Part shown: in pieces, positions 40,873-49,285 of the stretch
How the letters are laid out: the number at the start of each line of letters is the position of its first letter
How positions within the stretch are numbered: the stretch's first letter is position 1
Assembly: GCA_002337045.1 (NCBI GenBank)
Contig: DDFF01000003.1
Location: forward strand, 424,427 to 488,426
DNA: 64,000 bases
Source of the DNA: Bacteroidetes bacterium UBA1935
GTDB lineage: Bacteria > Bacteroidota > Bacteroidia > Chitinophagales > Chitinophagaceae
Reading direction: 5' to 3'
Notes under the pieces: model-generated
Told to the model about the DNA's origin: nothing
The model's input: the letters and a program-made list of their open reading frames with translations, nothing else
The model's database searches: none
Position numbers and translations under genes: made by a program

Positions 40873-40960
40873 TGAAGCCCTTAACACACAAATGTATATA
40901 TACTAAGTTCAAGCAATACATCAACAAGTATCTTAATAATATTATTACCTCCTCCAAATA

Positions 40961-41000
40961 CTGCAAGCATTTAACGGTATGCCCGTTGTTGTTTAGTTCC
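40961..41000 (-). pseudogene. Relic of the 3' end of an AMP nucleosidase gene
   Basis: On the minus strand these bases read ELNNNGHTVKCLQ, against QLINNGHTVKHLQ at the end of the AMP nucleosidase at 42998-43037. Seventeen bases (TTAACGGTATGCCCGTT) are identical and the flanks are about two thirds identical. The normal stop codon position is lost. Same orientation as the intact gene, with the LamG gene between. Confidence 0.6.
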
Positions 41001-41190
41001 CCCCATTTCTAATATACCAGTAGAACTAAATCTACAGACTGCCTGAAATAATTCTACAAACAGCCGCAGCAGGGCATTTCATTACAACAACTCCTCGACT
41101 CTTCTTGTAGACTTAATTGAATAATATTTTCCTCATACGTATAATGTGGGGAGAATGTTGAAAAACAATTTTTTGTAGAATTAATACTTT

Positions 41191-41220
41191 TTTGACGCTT
41201 AATTTTTGCCGATACATTTG
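41191..41220 (+). promoter_or_regulatory. Complete Bacteroidota promoter (TTTG-N18-TACATTTG)
   Basis: TTTG at 41191-41194 and TACATTTG at 41213-41220, spacer 18 bp, a near-textbook pair. It places the transcript start near 41226 and rules out an in-frame ATG at 41206. Confidence 0.72.
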
Positions 41221-41241
41221 CCGCAAATTCAACTTATGCTT

Positions 41242-42909
41242 ATGAAATCGACAAAACAATTCCTACAAAAAACCCTCGTAGCATCGTGCCTGGCACTTTC
41301 CCTGTGCGGCGCTGCTACAGAAGGCGCATCGGCTGCCGTTGCCGGTGTAAATTTTGATGGCACTAACTTTATCAACGCAGGCACCATCGTAGCAGGCGGC
41401 AGCTCTTACACCAAAGAGGCATGGATAAAGCCTAATGCAAGCACTACTCACAACATCATCAGCGGTGGCGACGATCCGTTTTGGCTATATGGCGGCCACC
41501 TGCGTGCAGCACACCATTGGTCGCAAGGCTTGCCTACGGATGTAATAGATACAGCTACAATACCACTGGGCGTATGGACACACGTTGCTGTAACGTATGA
41601 TGCGCCTACAGGTGTTATTAAACTGTATCGCAATGGCCAGCTGACTATGCAGAGCAATACCATCTCTACCTACGAAACTTCTTACCAACAGGTAGGCGCC
41701 TTTAACGATGGCAACCGTTTTGATGGTGACATGGACGAAATCCGTATGTGGGACCGCGCCCTATGCCAGCCGGAACTGAGCCTGCACATGAGCACAGAGC
41801 TGCTGGGCACAGAAAGCGGGCTGATGCTGTATTACAAATTCAACGAAGGCACACCTTTCAGCGACAACAGCGCTATCACAACCGTTGCAGATGCTTCGGG
41901 ACGCAATAATAATGGTACATTGGTAAGCTTCACACTGTCCGGCACTTTAGGCAATTTTGTAAACGGCCGCACTGCGGGTACTTATACAGGCTTTGTTCCT
42001 CCGGTTGTATTTATTACAAAAACCATCAACAATAATGTTGTAACACTTACTGCCAACAGCGCCAGTGCATACCAATGGCTGCTGAGCGGTGCAGAGATAG
42101 CAGGCGCTACAAACCAGGCATACAATGCACTGCCGGGTGTATACACAGTTCGCATCACGGCTGCTAACGGCTGTACAAACGTATCTGCACCTACTACGGT
42201 AACACCAAGCGATACAGCAGTACAGATATTGGCTAAAATAAAAGTGACGCCTAACCCTACAGTACAGGGACAGGATTCATTCACCATCTACCTGGGTTAC
42301 AGTACTACAAAAATATCTATATCTGCACGCGGCATGGGCGGCGTAGAGCCTTATACCTATTCATGGTCTAACGGCAAAACAGGTAGCCTGATATCTGTTA
42401 GTCCTACCACAACTACTACCTACAGTGTGGTGATTACAGATGCACTGGGACGCAGCACTACAAAAGATGTTACTATCTATGTAAAAGATATCAGGTGCAC
42501 AGCTAAAAAAGTACTGGTATGCCATAAAGAAACAAGCTGCGGCGGTGGCGTTACTTACAACACACTGTGCATATCTGTAAACGCAGTACCTGCTCACCTG
42601 TGTCATGGCGATAAACTGGGCACTTGCAATACATCAAGAGAAGAAAGCAACCTGGCAACTATACAGGAAGAAGTAGAGCCTGTTGTATATCCTAACCCTA
42701 CAAAAGGCTTGTTTACGATATCACTGCCATATGCAGCGGCTACACAAATAGTTGTGGTTGATATGGCCGGCAAAGTAGTAACATCTGTATCTGACAGCGG
42801 CGAGAGCAAGCAAGTGCAGATAGACCTGAGCAACGCACCTGCAGGTATGTACTACATCAACATGAAAAACGGTGAAAATGCTTATCAGCAAAAACTTGTT
42901 AAAGAATAA
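41242..42909 (+). CDS. LamG-domain surface protein with T9SS sorting domain
   Basis: 555 residues from the ATG at 41242 (two codons after another possible ATG at 41236). A long signal peptide ends near ASA (about residue 34). A LamG/concanavalin-like domain follows (about 40-200: FDGTNFINAG, YTKEAWIKP, HVAVTYDAPTGVIKLYRNG, FDGDMDEIRMWDRAL), which in this family binds carbohydrates or proteins. Next come an Ig-like segment (TANSASAYQWLLSGAEIAGATNQAY) and a SprB-type repeat (YTYSWSNGKTGSLISVSPTTTTTYSVVITDALG), then a Cys-rich stretch (CTAKKVLVCHKETSCGG ... CISVNAVPAHLCHGDKLGTC). The last ~75 residues (VYPNPTKGLFTISL) are a T9SS sorting domain. Likely a surface or secreted adhesin; ligand unknown. 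Confidence 0.92.
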   Translation: MKSTKQFLQKTLVASCLALSLCGAATEGASAAVAGVNFDGTNFINAGTIVAGGSSYTKEAWIKPNASTTHNIISGGDDPFWLYGGHLRAAHHWSQGLPTDVIDTATIPLGVWTHVAVTYDAPTGVIKLYRNGQLTMQSNTISTYETSYQQVGAFNDGNRFDGDMDEIRMWDRALCQPELSLHMSTELLGTESGLMLYYKFNEGTPFSDNSAITTVADASGRNNNGTLVSFTLSGTLGNFVNGRTAGTYTGFVPPVVFITKTINNNVVTLTANSASAYQWLLSGAEIAGATNQAYNALPGVYTVRITAANGCTNVSAPTTVTPSDTAVQILAKIKVTPNPTVQGQDSFTIYLGYSTTKISISARGMGGVEPYTYSWSNGKTGSLISVSPTTTTTYSVVITDALGRSTTKDVTIYVKDIRCTAKKVLVCHKETSCGGGVTYNTLCISVNAVPAHLCHGDKLGTCNTSREESNLATIQEEVEPVVYPNPTKGLFTISLPYAAATQIVVVDMAGKVVTSVSDSGESKQVQIDLSNAPAGMYYINMKNGENAYQQKLVKE

Positions 42910-42950
42910 ATACCCCTTCATTACCCCCGTTGCATGAAAGTAAAAAGCAC

Positions 42951-42977
42951 AGCAGCCACTCATACTGAGTGGCTGCT
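42951..42977. terminator. Bidirectional terminator
   Basis: AGCAGCCACTCA and TGAGTGGCTGCT perfect 12-bp arms with loop TAC, between the LamG gene and the convergent AMP nucleosidase gene. Confidence 0.88.
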
Positions 42978-42994
42978 ATTGTTATGTATCCATC

Positions 42995-43765
42995 TTAAAA
43001 TTGCAAGTGCTTAACGGTATGCCCGTTATTAATGAGTTGCTTCAGCGATTCTATACCTATTATCAGGTGTTCATTTACGTATTTTTTGGTAACGCGTGTA
43101 TCGCTGGCTGCGGTCTTTACGCCTTCTGGTATCATGGGCTGGTCTGATACCAGCAGCAATGCACCCGTAGGTATTTTGTTATAAAAGCCGACAGAAAATA
43201 TCGTCGCTGTTTCCATATCTATAGCCATAGCGCGTACGCGGCGCAGGTATTCTTTAAACTCCTCATCGTGCTCCCATACACGGCGGTTGGTAGTATATAC
43301 AGTGCCCGTCCAGTAGTCGCGGGCATGGTCGCGTATGGTAGTAGATATTGCTTTCTGCAATGCAAACGCAGGCATGGCAGGTACTTCGGGCGGAAAATAA
43401 TCATTGCTTGTACCCTCGCCGCGTATGGCAGCTATGGGCAGTATCAAATCGCCCACTTTGTTTTTCTTCTTCAGCCCGCCGCATTTACCCAGAAACAAAA
43501 CAGCTTTGGGTTTGATGGCACTCAGTAAATCCATCATGGTAGCAGCAGTAGCGCTACCCATACCAAAGTTGATAATGGTAATACCATTGGCAGTGGCGCA
43601 AGGCATGGGTTTATCAGCACCTATCACTTTTACTTTATGCATCTCTGCAAAACGCTCTACATAGTTGGTAAAATTGCAAAGCAAGATGTACTCTCCAAAA
43701 TCTTTCAGCGTCATGCCCGTATAGCGGGGCAGCCAGTTCTTTACAATCTCTTCTTTCGTCTTCAT
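42995..43765 (-). CDS. amn: AMP nucleosidase
   Basis: 256 residues from the ATG at 43765 (MKTKEEIVKNWLPRYTG), the usual start of the short, Bacteroidota-type AMP nucleosidase; 21 more residues upstream are in frame but unlike the family. It hydrolyses AMP to adenine and ribose 5-phosphate. The nucleoside-phosphorylase fold is seen in NFGMGSATAATMMDLL, LGKCGGLKKKNKVGDLILP, RGEGTSNDYFPPEVPA and AIDMETATIFSVG (purine/ribose-binding Met-Glu). It lacks the extra N-terminal domain of the E. coli Amn. A partial copy of its 3' end lies 2 kb away beyond the LamG gene. It diverges from the Crp/Fnr gene with a 65-base gap. Confidence 0.92.
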   Translation of the reverse strand: MKTKEEIVKNWLPRYTGMTLKDFGEYILLCNFTNYVERFAEMHKVKVIGADKPMPCATANGITIINFGMGSATAATMMDLLSAIKPKAVLFLGKCGGLKKKNKVGDLILPIAAIRGEGTSNDYFPPEVPAMPAFALQKAISTTIRDHARDYWTGTVYTTNRRVWEHDEEFKEYLRRVRAMAIDMETATIFSVGFYNKIPTGALLLVSDQPMIPEGVKTAASDTRVTKKYVNEHLIIGIESLKQLINNGHTVKHLQF

Positions 43766-43830
43766 CTTACTTAAAGTTACGAAATGTCTGCCGCATTGGC
43801 ACTGCACGCATAAATCAATATCTTGCACGC

Positions 43831-44403
43831 ATGGTTTCGCTCCGTGATTTCATACTTGGTATATCGCCCTTATCCGAATCTGCATGGCAGGACATCAATG
43901 CTTTATTCCTGCCAAAGCAACTTCGCAAAGGCGACTATTTCATTACCGAAGGAAAGACCGCTACACAGATAGGTTTCATCAGCAGTGGTATAGTACGCGC
44001 ATTTGCAAAGGGTAAAAACGGACAGGAGTACAATAAACATTTATTTACCGCACCATCATTTATTGGCGGCTATGCATCGTTAATCACAGGCAACATCAAC
44101 AAAATAAATCAGGAAGCACTGACAGACTGCGAGCTACTGGTAGCAGACTACAACAAACTGACTGGCCTATACGACAAGCATCCCGATTTTGAACGTGTGG
44201 CACGCAAACTTGCAGAGTTGTTTTTTGCAGCTAAAGAACAACGTGAAATAGAACTGGTAATGCTGAGTGCAGAAGAACGATACCTGCTCTTCAGAGAACG
44301 TATGCCGGGGCTGGAGTTTGAGATACCACTCTACCACATTGCATCCTATCTGGGTGTATCGGCAGTGCAACTAAGCCGCATCAGGAAAAGCCTAGCACGA
44401 TAG
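43831..44403 (+). CDS. Crp/Fnr-family transcription regulator
   Basis: 190 residues. A cyclic-nucleotide-binding-like beta barrel (about 10-110: LRKGDYFITEGKTATQIGFISSGIVRAF) is followed by the dimer helix and a C-terminal helix-turn-helix (IPLYHIASYLGVSAVQLSRIRKSL). The effector-binding segment lacks the Arg-Ser pair of cAMP receptors, as is usual for this Bacteroidota group. TATCTTGC at 43819-43826, 4 bases before the ATG, is a near -7 box and would give a leaderless message. The darcynin and DJ-1-like genes that follow could be its targets. Confidence 0.9.
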   Translation: MVSLRDFILGISPLSESAWQDINALFLPKQLRKGDYFITEGKTATQIGFISSGIVRAFAKGKNGQEYNKHLFTAPSFIGGYASLITGNINKINQEALTDCELLVADYNKLTGLYDKHPDFERVARKLAELFFAAKEQREIELVMLSAEERYLLFRERMPGLEFEIPLYHIASYLGVSAVQLSRIRKSLAR

Positions 44404-44445
44404 CTAATCTTTACATAGGTTAATTTTCTTCGCTGTATCACAAAA

Positions 44446-44453
44446 TAGCTTTG
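44446..44453 (+). promoter_or_regulatory. Bacteroidota -7 box (TAGCTTTG)
   Basis: Full TAnnTTTG match 18 bases before the ATG at 44472, so the darcynin/DJ-1-like pair has its own promoter. Confidence 0.6.
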
Positions 44454-44471
44454 CATTGTAAACAATAAACA

Positions 44472-44807
44472 ATGCAAGACAGGCATACGTACTTTATACT
44501 ACTCAACGCAACCAAACATTGGCTGCGCCTTTCGCGCGATGAGCGTGGCAGTTATTTCGAAAAAATCATAACGCCGATTTCTCAGCGCTTTGCAGACACA
44601 CTATCGTTCCGCTTTTTTGATGCTGAATATTTCAATGCCAATGTATCAGATGTATTGATGCTGGAAACAACCAGTACACAAGACTATATGCTGTTCATAG
44701 AATACCTGCGCGATACAGAGATATATACTGTGCCGTATTTCGAGATAATAAATATTATACCTGCAAAAGAAAATGCCTACAAAGAGCTGGAAGGCATGAT
44801 GAAATAA
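44472..44807 (+). CDS. Darcynin-family protein
   Basis: 111 residues. The N-terminus TYFILLNATKHWLRLSRDER and the LRDTEIYTVPYFEIINIIPAKENAY end are typical of darcynin, a small family of unknown function with a dimeric alpha-beta barrel-like pattern. Its stop is followed after one base by the ATG of the DJ-1-like gene, so the two are certainly cotranscribed. The Crp/Fnr gene stands 68 bases upstream. Confidence 0.85.
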   Translation: MQDRHTYFILLNATKHWLRLSRDERGSYFEKIITPISQRFADTLSFRFFDAEYFNANVSDVLMLETTSTQDYMLFIEYLRDTEIYTVPYFEIINIIPAKENAYKELEGMMK

Positions 44808-44808
44808 T

Positions 44809-45594
44809 ATGAAACAGCTACTGATAATATTCATGATAACGATGAGCGTTGCTACTGCACAAACAAAGAAGGTACTATTTGTAATGAGTGCTGCAAAAGA
44901 GCTGCCACTAAAAAATGGCAAAACATACACACAAACAGGTGTATTCCTTAGTGAGTTCTACCTCGCGTACAAGTCCATTGCAGATGCGGGCTACAGCATA
45001 GAAATTGCCACACCACAAGGTATAGCATCATCTATAGACAATGAAAGCTATAAAGCCAAATACTGGAAGGGGCAGGAAGCGCTTATCAGCGAGGCAAAAA
45101 CCTTTGTTACAACCAACCAGAATTTTCTGCATCCGCACACACTGGAATATGCCCTGCAACATACCAATGAATATGCAGGCATGGTAATACCCGGCGGACA
45201 AGGATTGATGGTAGATTTGATTCACGACAAAACCATCTTACGAATAATCAGCAAAATGGCGGAAGACAAAAAAGCGGTGGGGTTGATATGCCACGCGCCC
45301 GCATTGCTGACATCTTTCACAAAAACAGATAATCCTTTTAGCGGATACACAGTCAACTGCATTACCGGGTTTGAAGAATTCTACATAGAAAGCTTTGTAA
45401 TGAAAGGCAAGCCCTACAAACGCAAAATAGCACGCTCATTAAAAGCATTAGGATTCAGCTATAAAAAAGGAGGGCCGGGCAGTAGCTTTGCCGTTAAAGA
45501 CAGGCAGCTTGTTACCAGTCAAAACCCCTACTCCAACAACAAATTCAACACGCTGTACCTGCAGGCATTGGAAGAATATGCGAACAAACCCTAA
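44809..45594 (+). CDS. DJ-1/PfpI (class I glutamine amidotransferase-like) protein, exported
   Basis: 261 residues. An N-terminal signal peptide (MKQLLIIFMITMSVATA) indicates export, unusual for the mostly cytoplasmic family. The DJ-1/PfpI core shows VLFVMSAA at the first strand, a glutamate near FLSEFYLAY, the oxyanion turn MVIPGGQG and the nucleophile elbow VGLICHAPALL with the catalytic Cys. The insertion YKAKYWKGQEAL is typical of Hsp31-like/ThiJ members. Possible activities are glyoxalase III-like or protein deglycase-like; sequence alone does not decide. Its stop codon directly abuts that of the convergent membrane protein gene. Confidence 0.9.
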   Translation: MKQLLIIFMITMSVATAQTKKVLFVMSAAKELPLKNGKTYTQTGVFLSEFYLAYKSIADAGYSIEIATPQGIASSIDNESYKAKYWKGQEALISEAKTFVTTNQNFLHPHTLEYALQHTNEYAGMVIPGGQGLMVDLIHDKTILRIISKMAEDKKAVGLICHAPALLTSFTKTDNPFSGYTVNCITGFEEFYIESFVMKGKPYKRKIARSLKALGFSYKKGGPGSSFAVKDRQLVTSQNPYSNNKFNTLYLQALEEYANKP

Positions 45595-45768
45595 TCACTT
45601 CTTCATCCTGTATATCTGCTGCGCCACAATCGATACCATCGCTATCACGTACACTAAGCCCAAGCTGCCATCGTGCACAAAATCGCTGATGGCATAGCCC
45701 ATGATAAATGCATTGATTAATGACCAAATAACTACAGGCTTGCGGAGTGGATTATCTTCTGTTGCCAT
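45595..45768 (-). CDS. Small two-helix membrane protein
   Basis: 57 residues from the ATG at 45768 (MATEDNPLRKP), preferred because the longer start at 45822 would run through the AT-rich promoter-like stretch. Two hydrophobic segments (VVIWSLINAFIMGYAI and GLVYVIAMVSIVAQQIY) separated by DFVHDGS. I do not recognise a family. Stop-to-stop contact with the DJ-1-like gene and no terminator between them. Confidence 0.6.
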   Translation of the reverse strand: MATEDNPLRKPVVIWSLINAFIMGYAISDFVHDGSLGLVYVIAMVSIVAQQIYRMKK

Positions 45769-45834
45769 AGCGGGGAGATTTACTATAAAATTACCGAATG
45801 TTTGTTGTAATTTATGTATCAAACCGACTTACCT

Positions 45835-46941
45835 ATGCGCTTATTACTTGTACTACTAATACTATTTTGCAATACCAATCTGCAAGCGCAGGACTATTTC
45901 AAATACCACGAAGGTATCATCAAAGCTGAAGAGCAGATTTTTGTAAAGCAGCAGTATGACGATGGGATGAAAACCTATGCCGATATCTTTAAGAAATATG
46001 ATTTTGTTTTTGCACACGATTGTGTAATGGCTATGCAGATAGCCCTCTTTCGCAACAACGAAAAACTGTTTTTACAATTCACTACCAAAGCCATGCAAAA
46101 CGGGCTAAGCCTGATACATTTAAATAACCGTACGATGGCATATTTTCAAAAACACCCTATCTACAACCAATACAAAGACAGCATTGCAAGTATCTACAGG
46201 CTCAACAGGCCACACTACCTGAAACGTATAGACACCATAGCATTGGGTAAAATGACGCAGTTATACTGCAACGACCAATTGGAGAAAAATCCCCTCCCCA
46301 ACGAGAGTTTTACCATATCCGAAAAACGTTATAAACCGCAAATTGCTGAAACAGCAGCAAAACTAAAGGCACTGATTGCTGAAAGAGGCTACCCGTCTGA
46401 CAGATTGATTGGCATAGACGACCAAAACCTGCTTCGCGAATTGGGCACCACACGCATGACACCTTTGGAGTATTACAAAAAGTACAAAGGCGATCCATGT
46501 TGTAATATCAGAGAGAGCCAGTTTGAGTTTGATGAGCACACTTTATCGTCCGGCATGATAATGCCCGTCATCATTCACTACGGGCACATGATAAAAGGAC
46601 AAGACAGATTACAATGTGTTATTTACAGTGATAGCTTCTACCTGCAACAAATAAAGAATGGATACATGCACCCAAAAGACGTTGCCTTTCTCTACGACTG
46701 GAGCATGAACAACGGAGGCTCAAGTACAGGAACTCCTAATCTTGAAAAAGGTGAAAAATTCTTTGAGATTGGCATACGGCCACAGAACACACAAAGGCAG
46801 GTAAACATAACAGACGAAACCATCAACAAACTCCGAAAAGCATTTCATATAGCGCCAATAGAACATGACCGTATGAAATTGGAATTCGTGAGAAAAAACG
46901 GTATGTATATTGGTTTCGGATGGTGGACTTGCAGGTCTTAA
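45835..46941 (+). CDS. Secreted hypothetical protein, DUF6624-like C-terminal half
   Basis: 368 residues from the ATG at 45835, signal peptide MRLLLVLLILFCNTNLQA (cleavage before Gln19). The C-terminal half (ERGYPSDRLIGIDDQN, VIIHYGHMIKGQD, QIKNGYMHPKDVAFLYDW) resembles DUF6624 proteins, with conserved His and Asp residues that hint at an enzyme; the match is by eye only. The N-terminal half has TPR-like helices (EQIFVKQQYDDGMKTYADIFKKYD). Function unknown. It runs with the same orientation into the Crp/Fnr gene 17 bases downstream. Confidence 0.75.
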   Translation: MRLLLVLLILFCNTNLQAQDYFKYHEGIIKAEEQIFVKQQYDDGMKTYADIFKKYDFVFAHDCVMAMQIALFRNNEKLFLQFTTKAMQNGLSLIHLNNRTMAYFQKHPIYNQYKDSIASIYRLNRPHYLKRIDTIALGKMTQLYCNDQLEKNPLPNESFTISEKRYKPQIAETAAKLKALIAERGYPSDRLIGIDDQNLLRELGTTRMTPLEYYKKYKGDPCCNIRESQFEFDEHTLSSGMIMPVIIHYGHMIKGQDRLQCVIYSDSFYLQQIKNGYMHPKDVAFLYDWSMNNGGSSTGTPNLEKGEKFFEIGIRPQNTQRQVNITDETINKLRKAFHIAPIEHDRMKLEFVRKNGMYIGFGWWTCRS

Positions 46942-46958
46942 CCTATCTTTACACCCGC

Positions 46959-47546
46959 ATGCAAAACAAAGCACAGATAGCACTACAAAAATTCATGGCG
47001 CAGTTTGGTGAGCTGACTGCTGAAGAGCAGCAACAGATTGCCGATAACCTGATTGTGGAAGCCTACCCTAAAGGCAAACTATTGGTAAAGGCGGGCGATG
47101 TATGCCGCTATTGCTATTTTGTACTGGAAGGCTGCCTGCGCCAATACAAGCTTGCAGATGATACTGAAGTAACCATACAGTTTTATACAGAGCGCGAGGC
47201 TGCGGTAGATTTTAACAGCTATGTGAATCAGGTAAAATCTGAAAGCTATCTGGCATGCCTGGAAGATACCATTGTAATAGAAGGCAATCTGGAACAGGAA
47301 ACGGATATGTATGAACGCTTCCCCAAACTACAACAGATAACACGCGCTATGATGGAGCAGGACTTTGGCAAAATGCAGGAGCAATTTTCGCGCTTCATAG
47401 CCAGCAACGCCGAGGAGCGCTATGTATATCTGCTCAACAATCGCCCCGACCTGCTGCAACGCGTACCCTTACAATACCTTGCCAGCTACATCGGCGTCAC
47501 CCCCGAATCGCTGAGCCGCATACGCAAGCGCATACAGAGCAGGTAG
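46959..47546 (+). CDS. Crp/Fnr-family transcription regulator
   Basis: 195 residues from the ATG at 46959; the earlier ATG at 46920 overlaps the preceding gene. A TATCTTTA box at 46944-46951 ends 7 bases before the chosen start. Cyclic-nucleotide-binding-like fold (GKLLVKAGDVCRYCYFVLEGCLRQY, Cys pair CRYC) and a C-terminal winged helix (VPLQYLASYIGVTPESLSRIRKRI). The EGNLEQE segment lies where Crp binds cAMP and lacks its key residues. Closely similar in plan to the regulator at 43831. It converges on the DUF4386 gene, stop codons one base apart. Confidence 0.9.
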   Translation: MQNKAQIALQKFMAQFGELTAEEQQQIADNLIVEAYPKGKLLVKAGDVCRYCYFVLEGCLRQYKLADDTEVTIQFYTEREAAVDFNSYVNQVKSESYLACLEDTIVIEGNLEQETDMYERFPKLQQITRAMMEQDFGKMQEQFSRFIASNAEERYVYLLNNRPDLLQRVPLQYLASYIGVTPESLSRIRKRIQSR

Positions 47547-47547
47547 T

Positions 47548-48231
47548 TTATTTGCCGCCCTTCCATACCAGCCACACGGCAAGTACCAGTTCGCCCAATG
47601 CCATCGGCAGGCTCAGTATAGCCTCAACGGTTGCTTTGTACAGCATGTAGTCTACCCATGTTTGCTGTAATATGTTAGTACCCAGATATGCCATACCTGC
47701 AAAGAAGGCAAGCCCGCTTATCAGCTTAGGTATAGCGGCTGTGCGACAAGCCAATGTACCTATCAACAACAGATGCACACCAAACACTATCAACCCCTGC
47801 GACCATACATCCAGAAAGCAATCTATATAGCGCATCACCGCATGGGCATCTGCACCCTGCATAGTTGCCATTTCCTGCGCGTAATACAATTGCAGTATAG
47901 CCACTGCCAGCCATACACAGTACACCACACGCAGCCATGCAGATAGCTGCGCAAGCACAGGGTTTGTTCGCAAAAAGAATTTGTACAGCGCCCATGCCAC
48001 CACCACATCCAGCAGCAGCATAATGCTGTAGGTAATCATTACCAATGGCAGCATGGAGGTTTGTTGCAGTATGTTGCTGAAAGTAGCAGTGCTATCACCT
48101 TTTACATAGATAGCACCAAAAGCATAGCCATAACCTATACCCGCCACAATAGCCATCAGTATCAGCGACCAGCCTGCCAGTTTTGCCATCTGCCTGCGGT
48201 TGGTAGTATATTCGTTCATTTGCATCATCAT
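47548..48231 (-). CDS. DUF4386-family membrane protein
   Basis: 227 residues (or 223 if started at MNEYTT, 48219). Six transmembrane segments, with the typical start RQMAKLAGWSLILMAIVAGIGYGYAF, a central ITYSIMLLLDVVVAWALYKFF and a final SLPMALGELVLAVWLVWKG. This matches the DUF4386 family in length and helix order; its function is not known. No partner gene is apparent; the neighbour on the left is the convergent Crp/Fnr gene. Confidence 0.85.
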   Translation of the reverse strand: MMMQMNEYTTNRRQMAKLAGWSLILMAIVAGIGYGYAFGAIYVKGDSTATFSNILQQTSMLPLVMITYSIMLLLDVVVAWALYKFFLRTNPVLAQLSAWLRVVYCVWLAVAILQLYYAQEMATMQGADAHAVMRYIDCFLDVWSQGLIVFGVHLLLIGTLACRTAAIPKLISGLAFFAGMAYLGTNILQQTWVDYMLYKATVEAILSLPMALGELVLAVWLVWKGGK

Positions 48232-48296
48232 TTTTTTGATGCTGCAAAACTACCTACCTGAACAGGTTCAATTTTTTGACGTTGGGTAAGTAACGC

Positions 48297-48758
48297 TTAG
48301 TTCGAAACTCTTTTACCCTTGAAGTAATAATTTGTGTAATATTGCTTGGGAGGATATTGATTATTACCACCTGTATGTTTCCTGATTGTAAATAAACTAT
48401 CTGTTGAAGGATAGTACACAATGGCATACTCACTGTTATAATATCTGCCCCAATCATGGGTGGTAGATTGCATATTATGCCCGGCATATTTTAATAATGT
48501 TCCCGAACCATACCCATCGCTTACAAATATTTGATCATCATCTTTTTTCTCAATAGTTATCACAACTTCTTTTACACTATTGTAAGCCGTATCTAAGAAT
48601 ACTTTCATGCTATCACCCCAGTGTGTTTGTTCATGATAAGATTCCATCTGTCCGCGAAAAGTGCCGGCTACCTGTTTTGTTTGTTTTTTTATCTGGTGCT
48701 TTTTGCAGGAAGTAAAAGCCAGTGGCAGCAGCAGTATAGGGATGAGTATTTTTTTCAA
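48297..48758 (-). CDS. Small lipoprotein
   Basis: 153 residues. Signal peptide MKKILIPILLLPLAFTSC with lipobox FTSC, Cys18. The mature protein starts KKHQIKKQTKQ and then a probable lipocalin-like or META-like beta domain (VAGTFRGQME, EVVITIEKKDDDQIFVSDG, YAIVYYPSTDSLFTI). No family recognised. Basic residues after Cys18 leave its side of the membrane undecided. Confidence 0.8.
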   Translation of the reverse strand: MKKILIPILLLPLAFTSCKKHQIKKQTKQVAGTFRGQMESYHEQTHWGDSMKVFLDTAYNSVKEVVITIEKKDDDQIFVSDGYGSGTLLKYAGHNMQSTTHDWGRYYNSEYAIVYYPSTDSLFTIRKHTGGNNQYPPKQYYTNYYFKGKRVSN

Positions 48759-48822
48759 CTTGGTTTATTTTAGGTCAATCAACTTATTAACAAAAAACAT
48801 GCCAAGTTTCATTTTCTCTTTC

Positions 48823-48830
48823 TACTTTTG
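48823..48830 (+). promoter_or_regulatory. Bacteroidota -7 box (TACTTTTG)
   Basis: Full TAnnTTTG match 11 bases before the ATG at 48842. Confidence 0.6.
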
Positions 48831-48841
48831 AAGCCATCAAG

Positions 48842-49285
48842 ATGATACCCGCAGATTTTTCAGGCATAGCACTACAGCTACGCAGGCACGAAGGCAAAAC
48901 ACAGGTGTACGACCCCATCCGCCGCAAGTGGATAATACTGACACCCGAAGAGCATGTGCGCCAGTACCTGTTGCAATACCTGATGCAGCAACTGCACTAT
49001 CCACCATCGCTGATAGCAGTTGAAAAACAACTGACACTCGGCACCCTCACCAAGCGCTTTGATATAGTAGTATATAACCGCGAACACAAACCGTGGCTGC
49101 TGGCAGAGTGCAAAGCACCAGAGGTGATGATAACCGAAGCCACACTCAATCAGCTATTGCAATACCACAACACCCTGCAATGCCGCTATTGGTTGCTGTG
49201 CAACGGGCATCAGGTGTACTGTGCAGATGCGGGCAATATTGCCGCTATAAAATGGTTAGAAGCCCTGCCTGCCTATGATGGCTGA
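48842..49285 (+). CDS. HsdR-N-type (HSDR_N_2) PD-(D/E)XK nuclease-like protein, stand-alone
   Basis: 147 residues, matching the N-terminal nuclease domain of type I restriction R subunits: RRKWIILTPEEHVRQYLLQYL, the catalytic pattern KRFDIVVYNREHKPWLLAECKAP (Asp, then Glu-X-Lys) and YHNTLQCRYWLLCNGHQVY. The motor domains of HsdR and the M and S subunits are absent. Stand-alone genes of this size are common in Bacteroidota chromosomes, so it is probably a complete protein rather than a fragment; its role is unknown. The last 30 bases overlap the 3' end of the convergent protease gene. Confidence 0.88.
   Translation: MIPADFSGIALQLRRHEGKTQVYDPIRRKWIILTPEEHVRQYLLQYLMQQLHYPPSLIAVEKQLTLGTLTKRFDIVVYNREHKPWLLAECKAPEVMITEATLNQLLQYHNTLQCRYWLLCNGHQVYCADAGNIAAIKWLEALPAYDG

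Larger units (their letters stand above)
40873..41241. other. Intergenic region, 369 bases, with an amn 3'-end relic and promoter
   Basis: Bases 40961-41000 are a degenerate copy of the 3' end of the AMP nucleosidase gene found at 42995. The promoter of the LamG gene is at 41191-41220. The rest is AT-rich without a gene. Confidence 0.6.
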
